A stretch of 64,000 nucleotides of DNA. Origin: Halomonas sp. 1513. Its GTDB lineage: Bacteria; Pseudomonadota; Gammaproteobacteria; Pseudomonadales; Halomonadaceae. The stretch spans positions 1,984,001-2,048,000 of the forward strand of contig CP019326.1 of assembly GCA_001971685.1 (NCBI GenBank), read 5' to 3'. The translations under genes and the position numbers were made by a program. Shown in pieces: positions 35,759 to 46,007 of this stretch. Numbering within the stretch: position 1 is the stretch's first letter; each line of letters starts with the position of its first letter. The notes under the pieces were generated by a model, which was not told the origin of the DNA, ran no database searches, and worked only from the letters and a program-made list of their open reading frames with translations.

Positions 35759-36400
35759 TCAGGGGGCTAGGCGGTACTTGTGCCATTCGCCGTCGCGCTG
35801 TTCAAAGCGAATGCGATCGTGCAGGCGGCTGGGTTGCCCCTGCCAGAACTCGAGCATTTCCGGGATCAGGCGATAGCCGCCCCAGTGGGCCGGGCGCGCG
35901 ATCTCCTGCTCGGCGTAGAGTTGCTCGTAGCGCGACTGACGCTCCTCGAGCCAGTGCCGGTCGGGGATCTCCACGCTTTGAGTGGCGATCCAGGCGCCCA
36001 GCTGGCTGCCGCGCGGGCGGCTGGCGAAGTAGCGATCGGACTCCTCGGCGCTGACCTGCTCGACGCGGCCCTCGACACGCACCTGGCGCGATAGCGACGG
36101 CCACCAGAACACCAGCGCCGCCTGGGGCACGTTGGCGAGCTCGCTGCCCTTGTGGCTGTGATAGTTGGTGTAGAACACCATGCCACGCTCGTCATAGCCC
36201 TTGAGCAGCACGATCCGCGCATGCGGGAGGCCCTGGGTATCGGCGGTGGCCAGGGTCATCGCGTTGCCGTCATTCCCCTCGGACTCCAGGGCCAGGCGGA
36301 ACCATTCGTCGAACAGCGCGAAGGGGGCTGCCGGGGTGCCGGCTTCGTCGAGTCGGCCACCCTCGTAATCACGCCTGATATCGGCGATGTCTCGTGTCAT
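35759..36400 (-). CDS. pdxH: Pyridoxamine/pyridoxine 5-phosphate oxidase
   Basis: FMN enzyme that makes pyridoxal 5-phosphate in vitamin B6 synthesis and salvage. The 213-residue protein shows the PdxH pattern DIADIRRDYEGGRLDE near residue 4, the FMN-binding RIVLLKGYDERGMVFYTNY (parts, near 62) and HSKGSEL-like HSHKGSELANVP near 82. It also has FWWPSLSRQVRVEGRVEQVS (parts) and the C-terminal EFWQGQPSRLHDRI and WHKYRLAP. It converges on the PatZ-like gene with 40 bp between. Confidence 0.95.
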   Translation of the reverse strand: MTRDIADIRRDYEGGRLDEAGTPAAPFALFDEWFRLALESEGNDGNAMTLATADTQGLPHARIVLLKGYDERGMVFYTNYHSHKGSELANVPQAALVFWWPSLSRQVRVEGRVEQVSAEESDRYFASRPRGSQLGAWIATQSVEIPDRHWLEERQSRYEQLYAEQEIARPAHWGGYRLIPEMLEFWQGQPSRLHDRIRFEQRDGEWHKYRLAP

Positions 36401-36549
36401 GTCGATCTCCCTGAAAGCGTGTAACCATCTTCGCCGCTCTCGGCGCTGGGCTCAACCGAGAATATTGACCGTGCGAGGGGACATTGGTGCATGCTATCCG
36501 AAGCCCCTGCATGCTGCCGGTAACCCAGGTTATGCCTCGCCCCTGCGTG

Positions 36550-37948
<1,399 letters not shown>

Positions 37949-38079
37949 GCCTCCTCGGCAGGCGAAAACATGGCGGCCATTGTAGAGTGCCCATCAAGGC
38001 GGTCACAAGCGGGCATCCCGATGGCCAGTTGCTATTTATACCGTTATCTATGGTTAAGACCCCCCGCTAAAAACTCGAG

Positions 38080-38502
38080 CTATTCTGATGACAGGCGGCG
38101 GTAGACCCAGGCGATCTGTCCATCGGCGAGCTCCTTTGGCACTCGCTCATAGCGGATGCCCAGTCGCTCATAGCGGTCGAGCCGCGCCAGCTCATGCTGA
38201 TCCACTTCCAGTAGCAGGCCCTCCACGACATCGCCCTCGGAGGGTTCGAGATCCAAGCCACTGCGGCGGAATCCCTCCAGCCGAGCGGGTTGCGGCGACC
38301 CACTGCGGCCATATACCCACCAGCGCACGAGCGAATAGCGTAGCGTGCCGTAGACAAACACCTGGTGCTCTCCCTCGGCAATCGTCGGTAGATGCTCAGG
38401 GCGATCGTAGGTGAGCGGGCTTAGCATGGTCAGCCACAGATAGCCCACCAGTAGCAGTGGGCTAAGGGCCAGACCTGTGATCACCGCATAGCGTTTGCGC
38501 AT
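38080..38502 (-). CDS. Membrane-anchored gamma-glutamylcyclotransferase-like protein
   Basis: A 140-residue protein with an N-terminal hydrophobic anchor (YAVITGLALSPLLLVGYLWL, residues about 5-25) and a GGCT/AIG2-like domain. The domain starts at VFVYGTLRYSLVRWW near residue 48 and includes VEGLLLEVDQHELARLDRYE (parts, near 92), which holds the family catalytic Glu region. The substrate is unknown. The anchor is uncommon for this fold. It is divergent from the Smr gene with about 110 bp between starts. Confidence 0.8.
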   Translation of the reverse strand: MRKRYAVITGLALSPLLLVGYLWLTMLSPLTYDRPEHLPTIAEGEHQVFVYGTLRYSLVRWWVYGRSGSPQPARLEGFRRSGLDLEPSEGDVVEGLLLEVDQHELARLDRYERLGIRYERVPKELADGQIAWVYRRLSSE

Positions 38503-38615
38503 GCGTCTTCCTGTACGTTCAGTGACTTCGAATCATGACAATAATACGGACCCGCGCGTCAGCGTGCAGCGCACTTTGCTATGATCGATCCAGAACCGAG
38601 GTGAGGAGAGAGCCC

Positions 38616-39200
38616 ATGCCACAGGATGACGTCAGTTTCAGACAGCTCATGGGTGATGTGCGTCCGTTGGCGCGTGGCCGCGACAAGGCCGATGTTCGCC
38701 CTGCCCGCCGGGCGCCCAGCGATGCCCAGCTGGCACGCCGTGAAAGCGCAGCCCATACCAACGGCGATGACAACTTCCTGTCCGATGACTTCGTCGAGCT
38801 GATCGGCGCCCACGATCCAGTGGAGTATCGGCATGACGGCATCCAGACCGGCGTGCTGGATCGCTTGCGCCAGGGCGGCTATCCCGCCGAGGCGCGCCTG
38901 CACCTGCTCAAGCGGCCACTCGCCGAGTGTCGCCGCGAACTCTTTCAGTTCATTCGCGAGGCGCATCACGCCGAGTTGCGCAGCCTGATGGTCATTCACG
39001 GTCGTGGCCGCGAGATCGACAGCCCGCCGAACGTGCTGCGCTCCTACGTGGTGAAGTGGTTGCAGCAGTTCGATGAGGTCCAGGCCTTCGCCTCAGCGCC
39101 GTCGTCGCAGGGTGGGCTGGGCGCTACCTACGTGATGTTGCGCAAGTCGGAGCGAGCGAGGGCCAACAACCGTGAACGGCAGCAGAAGCGCCGTGGCTGA
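38616..39200 (+). CDS. Smr-domain protein (SmrA/SmrB-like endonuclease)
   Basis: A 194-residue protein with a charged N-terminal part and a C-terminal Smr domain (about residues 85-180): LHLLKRPLAECRRELFQFI, LRSLMVIHGRGREIDSP and VLRSYVVKWLQQFDEVQAF (parts). The IHGRG and LR-x-YV motifs are typical of Smr nucleases, which cut DNA or ribosome-associated mRNA. The ATG at 38616 has GAGGAG nearby and starts MPQDD. A longer frame begins in the promoter area. E. coli SmrB acts in ribosome-collision rescue, but assignment to that role here is uncertain. Confidence 0.85.
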   Translation: MPQDDVSFRQLMGDVRPLARGRDKADVRPARRAPSDAQLARRESAAHTNGDDNFLSDDFVELIGAHDPVEYRHDGIQTGVLDRLRQGGYPAEARLHLLKRPLAECRRELFQFIREAHHAELRSLMVIHGRGREIDSPPNVLRSYVVKWLQQFDEVQAFASAPSSQGGLGATYVMLRKSERARANNRERQQKRRG

Positions 39201-39230
39201 CGGGAGCGTCGACCGCGCCGCCTGAAACGG

Positions 39231-39259
39231 CGAGGCCCGACGCTGATGGCCGGGCCTCG
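39231..39259. terminator. Hairpin between convergent smr and DUF934 genes
   Basis: CGAGGCCCG at 39231-39239 pairs with CGGGCCTCG at 39251-39259 across an 11-base loop. There is no T-run on either side, so termination is only likely from the position between convergent genes. Confidence 0.4.
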
Positions 39260-39279
39260 CGTACTGCACGCCACTGGCG

Positions 39280-39798
39280 TCAGGCGCCGTTGGCCTCGCG
39301 CAGACGACGTTCGAACAGCGCCTCCTGCCTGTCCACGCCGGGCTGGTAGCTGACGCTGAAGGCACCCAGCGCACGCAGCGCATCGTCGAGATGTTGGTCG
39401 TCGCGCAGGGCCAGGGCGTCGAACCCGCAGCGGCTCATGTAGTAGAGCTGATCGACCAGGACGTCACCAATCGCACGCACTTCCTGCTGATAGCCATAGC
39501 GCTCGCGCAGCAATCGCGCCAGCGAGTAGCCGCGGCCGTCGGTGAAGGCGGGGAAGTCGATGGCCACCAGCGGTGCCTTGGCCAGTTGCTCGGCCAAGGC
39601 GTCGTCGAGCAGGGTGTCGCTGGCAAGCCACGGCGCCAACTGGGGATCGTCGGCATTGGCCTGCCACAGCACGAGTGGCACGATGACCGGGCGGCGCTCG
39701 GGGAGCGCATCATCGATGCGTGAGAGTGCCCACTCATCCTGTTCCGGCTGCCCCAGCTTGATCAGCGTCTGGGCATGTTCGAGTTGAGTATCAGGCAT
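39280..39798 (-). CDS. DUF934 protein next to sulfite reductase
   Basis: A 172-residue protein of the DUF934 family, usually encoded with this type of sulfite/nitrite reductase in proteobacteria. Conserved patches are VALVIPLVLWQ-like VIVPLVLWQAN near residue 38, VAIDFPAFTDGRGYSLARLL (near 77) and REVRAIGDVLVDQLYYMSRCGFDAL (parts, near 102). The start overlaps the sulfite reductase stop by 8 bp, so they are one operon. It probably assists sulfite reduction, but the reaction is unknown. Confidence 0.88.
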   Translation of the reverse strand: MPDTQLEHAQTLIKLGQPEQDEWALSRIDDALPERRPVIVPLVLWQANADDPQLAPWLASDTLLDDALAEQLAKAPLVAIDFPAFTDGRGYSLARLLRERYGYQQEVRAIGDVLVDQLYYMSRCGFDALALRDDQHLDDALRALGAFSVSYQPGVDRQEALFERRLREANGA

Positions 39799-41443
39799 AG
39801 ACGCGCTCCTTGAACGGCTTGAGGCCGATACGGCGATAGGTGTCGAGGAAGCGCTCGTCGTCGTGGCGCTGCTCGACGTAGACCTTGAGCACCTTGTCGA
39901 TCACTTCGGGGACGTCTTCGCGATAGAAGGAGGGGCCGAGGATCTTGCCCAGCGAGGCGTCGTCGGTGGCATTGCCGCCGACCGAAATCTGATAGTACTC
40001 CTCGCCTTTCTTGTCGACCCCGAGAATCCCGATATGGCCGACGTGGTGATGCCCGCAGGCGTTCATGCAGCCGGAGATATTGAGGTCGATGGGCCCCAGG
40101 TCGTAGAGGAAGTCGAGGTCCTCGAAGCGTTCCTGGAGCGCCTGGGCGATGGGGATCGAGACCGCATTGGCCAGACCGCAATAGTCACCGCCAGGGCAGC
40201 AGATGATGTCGTTGAGGGTACCCACGGTGGGGTTGGCCATGCCCAGGGCGTCGAGTTCTTGCCATAGCGCCTCGAGCTGGTCCACCGGCACGTCGGAGAG
40301 CACCAGGTTCTGCTCGTGGGTGACCCGCAGCTCGCCGAAGCTGTAGCGCTCGGCGAGGTCGGCCACGGCATCCATCTGGTCGGCGGTGACGTCACCGGGG
40401 GCATGCTCGCGGCGCTTCAGCGACAGGGTCACGGCCTTGTAGCCGGCGACCTTGTGGTCGGTGACGTTATTGGTCACGAAGCGGGCGAAGGCGCGGTTCT
40501 CGCCGCGCAGCGCCTCGAACGCGGCAACCGCTTGCTCACTCACCGGCCGCCGCTCGGGCTCGACGAAGTGGGCGCGGGCGGCCTCCACCGCCTCCTGGTT
40601 GAGGGTCTGCGGGCCATCCTTGAGGTGGGCCCATTCGGCGTCGACGCGACGCCGAAATTCTTCGATACCCAGCGCCTTGACCAGGATCTTGATGCGCGCC
40701 TTGAACTTGTTGTCACGGCGGCCGAACTGGTTGTAGACGCGTACGCAGGCTTCGAGATAGGTCAGCAGATGCTGCCAGGGCAGGTCCTCACGGACCACGT
40801 CGCCGATCATCGGCGTTCGGCCGAGGCCGCCACCGGCCAGTACCTTGACCTTCAGGCTGCCGTCGCTGTCATGCCACAGCCGCAGGCCGATGTCGTGGAC
40901 CTGGATCGCGGCACGATCCTCGGCGGCGCCGCTGACGGCGATCTTGAACTTGCGCGGCAGGAAAGCGAACTCGGGGTGCAGCGTCGACCACTGGCGGATC
41001 AGCTCGCACCAGGGGCGTGGATCCTCGACCTCGTCCTTGGCGATCCCGGCGAACTGGTCGCTGGTGGTATTGCGAATGCAGTTGCCGCTGGTCTGGATGG
41101 CGTGCATCTGGACCTTGGCCAGGTCGGCGAGAATCTCGGGCACGTCCTCGAGCGCCGGCCAGTTGAGCTGCAGGTTCTGGCGTGTGGTGAAGTGGCCATA
41201 GCCGCGATCGTAGCGACGCGTGATATCGCCAAGGGCGCGCAGCTGGGTGCTCGACAGCATGCCGTAGGGGATGGCGATGCGCAGCATCGGCGCATGCTTC
41301 TGGATGTACAGACCGTTCTGCAGGCGCAGCGGGCGGAACTCTTCTTCCGGCAGGCGCCCGGCCAGATGGCGAGCCATCTGGTCGCGGAACTGGGCGACGC
41401 GCTCGTCGACGAGCGTCTGGTCGTAGGTGTCGTACCGATACAT
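39791..41443 (-). CDS. cysI: Sulfite reductase hemoprotein (siroheme, [4Fe-4S])
   Basis: Reduces sulfite to sulfide in assimilatory sulfur metabolism. The 550-residue protein has two ferredoxin-like half-domains and two siroheme/4Fe-4S half-domains. Cluster ligands are visible as CCPGGDYC near residue 414 and CMNACGHHHVGHIG near 458. Other conserved parts are YGYGHFTTRQNLQLNW-like GHFTTRQNLQLNWP near 90 and TSGNCIRNTTSD near 118. It is coupled to DUF934. A striking palindrome lies in its upstream region. Some relatives reduce nitrite, but the DUF934 partner favours sulfite. Confidence 0.9.
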   Translation of the reverse strand: MYRYDTYDQTLVDERVAQFRDQMARHLAGRLPEEEFRPLRLQNGLYIQKHAPMLRIAIPYGMLSSTQLRALGDITRRYDRGYGHFTTRQNLQLNWPALEDVPEILADLAKVQMHAIQTSGNCIRNTTSDQFAGIAKDEVEDPRPWCELIRQWSTLHPEFAFLPRKFKIAVSGAAEDRAAIQVHDIGLRLWHDSDGSLKVKVLAGGGLGRTPMIGDVVREDLPWQHLLTYLEACVRVYNQFGRRDNKFKARIKILVKALGIEEFRRRVDAEWAHLKDGPQTLNQEAVEAARAHFVEPERRPVSEQAVAAFEALRGENRAFARFVTNNVTDHKVAGYKAVTLSLKRREHAPGDVTADQMDAVADLAERYSFGELRVTHEQNLVLSDVPVDQLEALWQELDALGMANPTVGTLNDIICCPGGDYCGLANAVSIPIAQALQERFEDLDFLYDLGPIDLNISGCMNACGHHHVGHIGILGVDKKGEEYYQISVGGNATDDASLGKILGPSFYREDVPEVIDKVLKVYVEQRHDDERFLDTYRRIGLKPFKERVYA

Positions 41444-41508
41444 TCAGGGATGTCCTGCTAGTCGGGGCGAATGGGTGTGGCCGATGGGAGGACGATACTC
41501 CCCAAGCG

Positions 41509-41527
41509 TTATTCTTTGAAAGAATAA
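41509..41527. promoter_or_regulatory. 19-bp palindrome upstream of cysI, possible CysB-type site
   Basis: TTATTCTTTGAAAGAATAA is perfectly symmetric about a central G. It lies 66-84 bp upstream of the cysI start in an AT-rich stretch. The TTATT arms recall CysB-regulated sulfur promoters, but the match is by general resemblance only. Confidence 0.55.
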
Positions 41528-41544
41528 ATGATCATAGATTTTAA

Positions 41545-43518
41545 TTAAAGAGTTATGAAACGTGAAAGCGCCTCCTCCGCCGGCAGCGGCCGGCAGAAGT
41601 AGTAACCTTGCAGGTGGTCGGCCCCGTTGTCGAGACAGCAGCGGGCCTGGTCGGCAAACTCGATGCCCTCCACGGTGACGCTCAGCCCCAGCGCATGGCC
41701 CATTTCGATCATCGCCGCCACCAGTGCCGCCTGGTGTGAGTCGTGATGAATCGCCGTGACGAAGCAGCGGTCGATCTTGACGATATCGAAAGGCAGGTGC
41801 TGAAGGTAGCTCAGCGATGAGAAGCCGGTGCCGAAATCATCGATGGCCAGCCTGCAGCCGAGTTCGCGCAGCGCATCGAAGGTCTCCAGCACCACTTCAT
41901 CGCGCTCGAGCATCAGGTTCTCGGTGACTTCGAGGATGATGCGATGGGCGGCCAGGGCATGTCGCTCTAGCCCTTCGGCGAGGCGCTCGACCAGGCCGCC
42001 GGCGTGTATTTCACGTGCCGAGACGTTGAAGGAGATGGTCTGGGTCTCGAATCCCTGGCGGGTCGCAGCGGCGAGCCAGGCCAGACCCTGTTCCATGACC
42101 CAGGCGCCGAGCGGCAGGATCAGGCCCGAGGCCTCGGCGACTGGAATGAACCTGTCGGGAGCGAGTGCGCCGTGCTCGGGATGTTCGATGCGTACCAGCG
42201 CCTCGACACCGGCCAGCACGACGCGATCGCCAGGAGTGGAGTCGGCGGTGACGATAGGTTGCAGCATCAGGCGCAGCCCGTCTTCATTGAGCGCACGATG
42301 CAGGTCACGCTCCATGGCGATCATCTGGTGCGCCGGCAGGTGCGTGCTGGAGGGCTGGTAAAGGCGATATTCGCCGGGGCTGCGCGCCTTGCCGCGGCGT
42401 AACGCCAGCTCTACCACCTTGAGCAGCCCCTCGGCGGTGGCGGCATGCTGGGGGAACAGCGCGCCGCCCAGGTTCATCGACACGAACACCTGCTGGTCGA
42501 ATATCGTGAACGGCTCCAGCATGCTGCGCTGCAAGCTGCGAGCGTGCCGGGCCAGGCCCGGCGCATCGATATCGGCAAAGGCGGCCACGAATTCGTCACT
42601 GCCGAGCCGTGCCAGGGGCAGCTGCAGCTGCGACGCCAGCTGTTGCTCGAGGCGCGCGGCGATATCGCAGAGCAGCTGGCTGCCGGCATCCTGGCCGAAG
42701 CTCTCGTTGATCCAGCGGAAATGATTGATATCCATGTGCAGCACGCCCAGCGGCCGCTGCGGATGCACTTCCAGCCACTCGCTCAAGTGGGCATAGAAGC
42801 CGTGCCGATTGAGCAGGCCGGTCAGGGCATCGCGCTGCGACTGGGCGGCGATCTCCTGGTGAGCGTGATCGAGCTGCACCGCCAGGCTGTTGTACGCCAG
42901 CAGTGCCGCGCCGACTTCTCCCGGTGCGCGGCTGACCACCGGCACGAAGGGTTGACCGCTGCGCATCGCGCGCAGGGTGTCGAGAATGGCGTTGAGTGGC
43001 GCCACCACGTGCAGTCGATTGAAGCGCATGGTCCAGGCGAGCACCGCCACCACCACCAGCGCGACGGCCAGCAGGGTGAAGAATATCGACCAGCCGATCT
43101 GTTCGCTGAGCCGCTGGCGGGTGAAGGTCAGCTCGAGGTGGCCCAGTTGACGTCGCAGCAGGGCATTCTCGAAGATGATGGCAGCACGGCGCTGTTCCAT
43201 GCCGAGCAGGTCATGACTGGTGTGCCGCGAGAGTATCAGCGTATCGTTATCGTCATAGACGCTGACGCTGGCCACATCGGCATCGGCCAGCAGCGTCTCT
43301 ACCAGTTCACTGAGCGCATGATTATCGAAGTTCCAAAGCGGCGCGGCCATCAGGCTGGCGCCGATGCGCAGCAGTTCGCTCTCCTTGCGCTCCAGCTCGA
43401 CTTCGAAACGCTTGTGCAGATGCCAGGCACTGGCCAGGCTCACCGCCAGTGCCACCAGCAGGGCGAGAGGCACCAGGCGCAGCATGAACAATTGGTTGAG
43501 GCTCAGCCGACGGCTCAT
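41545..43518 (-). CDS. Membrane GGDEF-EAL c-di-GMP protein, probable phosphodiesterase
   Basis: A 657-residue signalling protein. It has an N-terminal helix (residues about 10-32), a periplasmic sensor region to about 165, a second helix near 168-190 and a HAMP-like segment. The GGDEF domain (about 245-405) has GSDEF in place of GGDEF and is probably inactive as a cyclase. The EAL domain (about 415-655) keeps EALVRIEHP, DDFGTGFSSLSYL and VEGIE, so c-di-GMP hydrolysis is likely. The ATG at 43518 overlaps the stop of the periplasmic binding protein (ATGA), so the pair is coupled and the binding protein may feed the sensor. Confidence 0.88.
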   Translation of the reverse strand: MSRRLSLNQLFMLRLVPLALLVALAVSLASAWHLHKRFEVELERKESELLRIGASLMAAPLWNFDNHALSELVETLLADADVASVSVYDDNDTLILSRHTSHDLLGMEQRRAAIIFENALLRRQLGHLELTFTRQRLSEQIGWSIFFTLLAVALVVVAVLAWTMRFNRLHVVAPLNAILDTLRAMRSGQPFVPVVSRAPGEVGAALLAYNSLAVQLDHAHQEIAAQSQRDALTGLLNRHGFYAHLSEWLEVHPQRPLGVLHMDINHFRWINESFGQDAGSQLLCDIAARLEQQLASQLQLPLARLGSDEFVAAFADIDAPGLARHARSLQRSMLEPFTIFDQQVFVSMNLGGALFPQHAATAEGLLKVVELALRRGKARSPGEYRLYQPSSTHLPAHQMIAMERDLHRALNEDGLRLMLQPIVTADSTPGDRVVLAGVEALVRIEHPEHGALAPDRFIPVAEASGLILPLGAWVMEQGLAWLAAATRQGFETQTISFNVSAREIHAGGLVERLAEGLERHALAAHRIILEVTENLMLERDEVVLETFDALRELGCRLAIDDFGTGFSSLSYLQHLPFDIVKIDRCFVTAIHHDSHQAALVAAMIEMGHALGLSVTVEGIEFADQARCCLDNGADHLQGYYFCRPLPAEEALSRFITL

Positions 43519-44603
43519 GGCTGCACCTCCATCAGCATCTCGAGCGCTCGTCGCGGGGAGAAATCGTAGCCGTCGCCCGCGTAGCGGAAGCGCGAGAAAT
43601 CGATATGCGACCACTCCGGCGACACGAGTCGCTCGCCGTAGAGGGCGACGTCGTTGGCGTCGAGGGCAGCCATCGGAAAGCGGATGCTGGCATCCGCCAC
43701 CTCGATGACCGAATCGGCCAGGTCGCGCAGCAGGACCATGGCCCAGGCGCCGGCCAGGAAATGCCCACCGTCGGTGAGCAGCAGTTCACCGCGAGCGACT
43801 CGCTGGATGCCTTCCGGCGACCAGTTGAGACCCACCAGCAACACCTCTTCACCCGGCGCGAAGCCGGCCTCCTGCAACGCCTCGATGGCGCCGATGGCGA
43901 TCGGGTCGTTGGCCGCCCAGATCAGCGCAGGTGTTTCGTTGCGCCGCGCCAGCCAGCGCAGGTAGCCGGCGGTCAGAGTGCGCGCCTCTTCCTGGTTCCA
44001 GTGGGCGGTCAACAGCCGGTCGAGGCGTATGCGCGGCTCCTCGAGCAGCACGTCGAGCATGCCGCCGTTGCGGCCGATCGAGGCCGGGGTGAGGGTGTCA
44101 CCGAGCAGCGCCAGGGTGGGGAGCGGGTAAGACCGCGATGGGGCCGCCTCCAGCAGCGCCTCGGCCATGCGTGCGCCGGCGGCGAAATTATCAGGCTCGA
44201 TGACGCCTACCCAGTGGCGGTAACGCTCGCCGGGGGCGCCGGTGTGCAGGCGCTGTTCGGCGCTCGGACCATTGAGCAGAAAGAGCACGTCAACGCCGTG
44301 CATTTCGGCCTGTTTCAGCAGCTCGACGGCTTGCTGCTCTTCATTGACCAGCACCAGGTAGTCGGGCGCACGCTCTCGCTCGAGCACCTGCGCGGCCAGT
44401 GACTGCATGATATATCGGTCACGCTCGGCGTGCAGGATCTCGAGCTCGATGTCGAGATCCGCAGCAGCGGCCAGCATGGTGGTGCCGACCATGTCCCAGA
44501 AGCGCTCGCCCTGGTAGCCGGGATTGATGAAGGTAACGTTGAGCGAGGCGGCGAATATCGCCGGAGACACCAGGGACAGCAGACAGGTGGCCAGCACACG
44601 CAT
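43515..44603 (-). CDS. Periplasmic sugar-type binding protein, putative sensor partner
   Basis: A 362-residue protein with a signal peptide (VLATCLLSLVSPAIFAAS, cleavage near 18). It has a type-1 periplasmic binding fold of the RbsB/LuxP class: LNVTFINPGYQGERFWDMVG (near 20), EEQQAVELLKQAEMHGVDVL (near 90), ALIWAANDPIAIGAIEALQEAG (parts, near 225). No ABC permease or ATPase genes are nearby. The next gene, overlapping by 4 bp, is the EAL protein with a periplasmic domain. That fits a sensory, not transport, role. The ligand is unknown. Confidence 0.83.
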   Translation of the reverse strand: MRVLATCLLSLVSPAIFAASLNVTFINPGYQGERFWDMVGTTMLAAAADLDIELEILHAERDRYIMQSLAAQVLERERAPDYLVLVNEEQQAVELLKQAEMHGVDVLFLLNGPSAEQRLHTGAPGERYRHWVGVIEPDNFAAGARMAEALLEAAPSRSYPLPTLALLGDTLTPASIGRNGGMLDVLLEEPRIRLDRLLTAHWNQEEARTLTAGYLRWLARRNETPALIWAANDPIAIGAIEALQEAGFAPGEEVLLVGLNWSPEGIQRVARGELLLTDGGHFLAGAWAMVLLRDLADSVIEVADASIRFPMAALDANDVALYGERLVSPEWSHIDFSRFRYAGDGYDFSPRRALEMLMEVQP

Positions 44604-44624
44604 TCACGGTTCTCCTTGTTATGG

Positions 44625-45953
44625 TCAAACCACCAGCTGCTGCCAGCGCCGACGCTGCCAGAGCAGGGCAAAACAGAGCGAGTTGAGGCTGCGATAGCCG
44701 AGCTGCACCCACCAGATCCCGGCTATCCCCTGATCGAACCCCACACCCACCAGCCAGGCCAGCGGCAGGAACAGCAGCCACTGCATCGACAGCGTCAGGG
44801 TCATGACGGTGCGGTTGGCGCCGGCGCCGAGCAGTGCTTGAGCCAGCACCAGGGCGGCGGCGTCGAGGACGATCATCGCGGCCGTCAAGCGCAGCGGCAG
44901 GCGCCCCATCTCGACCAGCGCCTCGCTGTGCAGGAACAGGCCGAGCACCAGTTCCGGCACCAGCAGCATGGGCAGGGCCAGGAGGGCCAGGCAGCCCCAG
45001 GCAATCTTGACCACGTCCCAGCCCCAGCGATGGGCATCGCGATAGGCATCGCGCCCCATCGCTTGCCCCACCAGGCTCATCGCCGCCATGCCCAATCCCA
45101 CCCCCGGCAGGATCAGAAACAGCGACAGGTTCACCAGTATATGGCCTACCGCGACGCTTGCGGTATCCAGCTGCCCGAGAATCCAGAACAGTACTGCATA
45201 GCCGGCCGCGAACCACAGCTGCTGGAAGGAGTGGGGCGTTGCCAGCCGCAGGGTCGTCAGATAGGTGAGACGCTGCGGCCAGCGCGTCAGGAAGCCGCTG
45301 GCGGCAGCGCGGCGAGTGCTCAATGCCAGCCAGATCAGCACGCCGCTGAAGAGCGACAGGCTGGTCCCGGCGCCGGCCCCGGCAGGCCCCATGGCAGGCA
45401 GGCCGGCGTAGCCGAAGATCAGCCCGACACTGGCGACCACATTGATCAGATGCATGATCAGGATGATGCGCAGATAGATACCGGTCTGCTGAATGCCGTT
45501 CCAGTAGCCACGGAAGCAGAAGATCATCGCCACCGGGACCAGCGAGATCACCCGCCAGCGGAAATACTCCACCGCTACGCTGTTGACCTCCGGAGTCTGA
45601 TTGATCAGCGTCAGCAGGCGTGGCGCCTGCCACAGGCAGAGCAGGGTCAACGGACCGGCTACCAGCAGGGCGATCACCAGGCCGGCATTGAGTGGCGCGG
45701 CGCGCCGCGACCAGGCCTCTTCGCCATGCCTCCGGGCGGTTTGTGCCTGGACGCCAGACGACAGACCGAACAGCATGGCGGTGACCAGGAACATGGCATA
45801 GCCCCCGACCCCCACGCCTGCCAGGGCGACTTCGCCGAGCCGCCCGACCAGGGCGGCGTCGATCAGGTTGAGCAGGCTCTGGGAGAGCATCCCGGCGATG
45901 ATCGGCAGCGCCAGCTTGAGGATGGTACGGCGTCGGGATGGCTCGGGGAGCAT
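44625..45953 (-). CDS. MATE-family multidrug/cation efflux protein
   Basis: Twelve-helix Na+ or H+ antiporter of 442 residues that exports cationic drugs or metabolites. It has the MATE repeat pattern LALPIIAGMLSQSLLNLIDAALVGRLG (parts, residues about 13-40), with the second half beginning near 235 (LVNLSLFLILPGVGLGMAAMSLVGQAMG in parts). It is 21 bp upstream of the binding-protein gene and may head a three-gene operon with the PBP-EAL pair. It is closest by eye to the DinF-like branch. Substrate is unknown. Confidence 0.88.
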   Translation of the reverse strand: MLPEPSRRRTILKLALPIIAGMLSQSLLNLIDAALVGRLGEVALAGVGVGGYAMFLVTAMLFGLSSGVQAQTARRHGEEAWSRRAAPLNAGLVIALLVAGPLTLLCLWQAPRLLTLINQTPEVNSVAVEYFRWRVISLVPVAMIFCFRGYWNGIQQTGIYLRIILIMHLINVVASVGLIFGYAGLPAMGPAGAGAGTSLSLFSGVLIWLALSTRRAAASGFLTRWPQRLTYLTTLRLATPHSFQQLWFAAGYAVLFWILGQLDTASVAVGHILVNLSLFLILPGVGLGMAAMSLVGQAMGRDAYRDAHRWGWDVVKIAWGCLALLALPMLLVPELVLGLFLHSEALVEMGRLPLRLTAAMIVLDAAALVLAQALLGAGANRTVMTLTLSMQWLLFLPLAWLVGVGFDQGIAGIWWVQLGYRSLNSLCFALLWQRRRWQQLVV

Positions 45954-46007
45954 GCCGGCTTCCAGCGGGTGAGTGGCAAGGCCCGCTAGCGCGGGCCCCA
46001 GGCGGGG

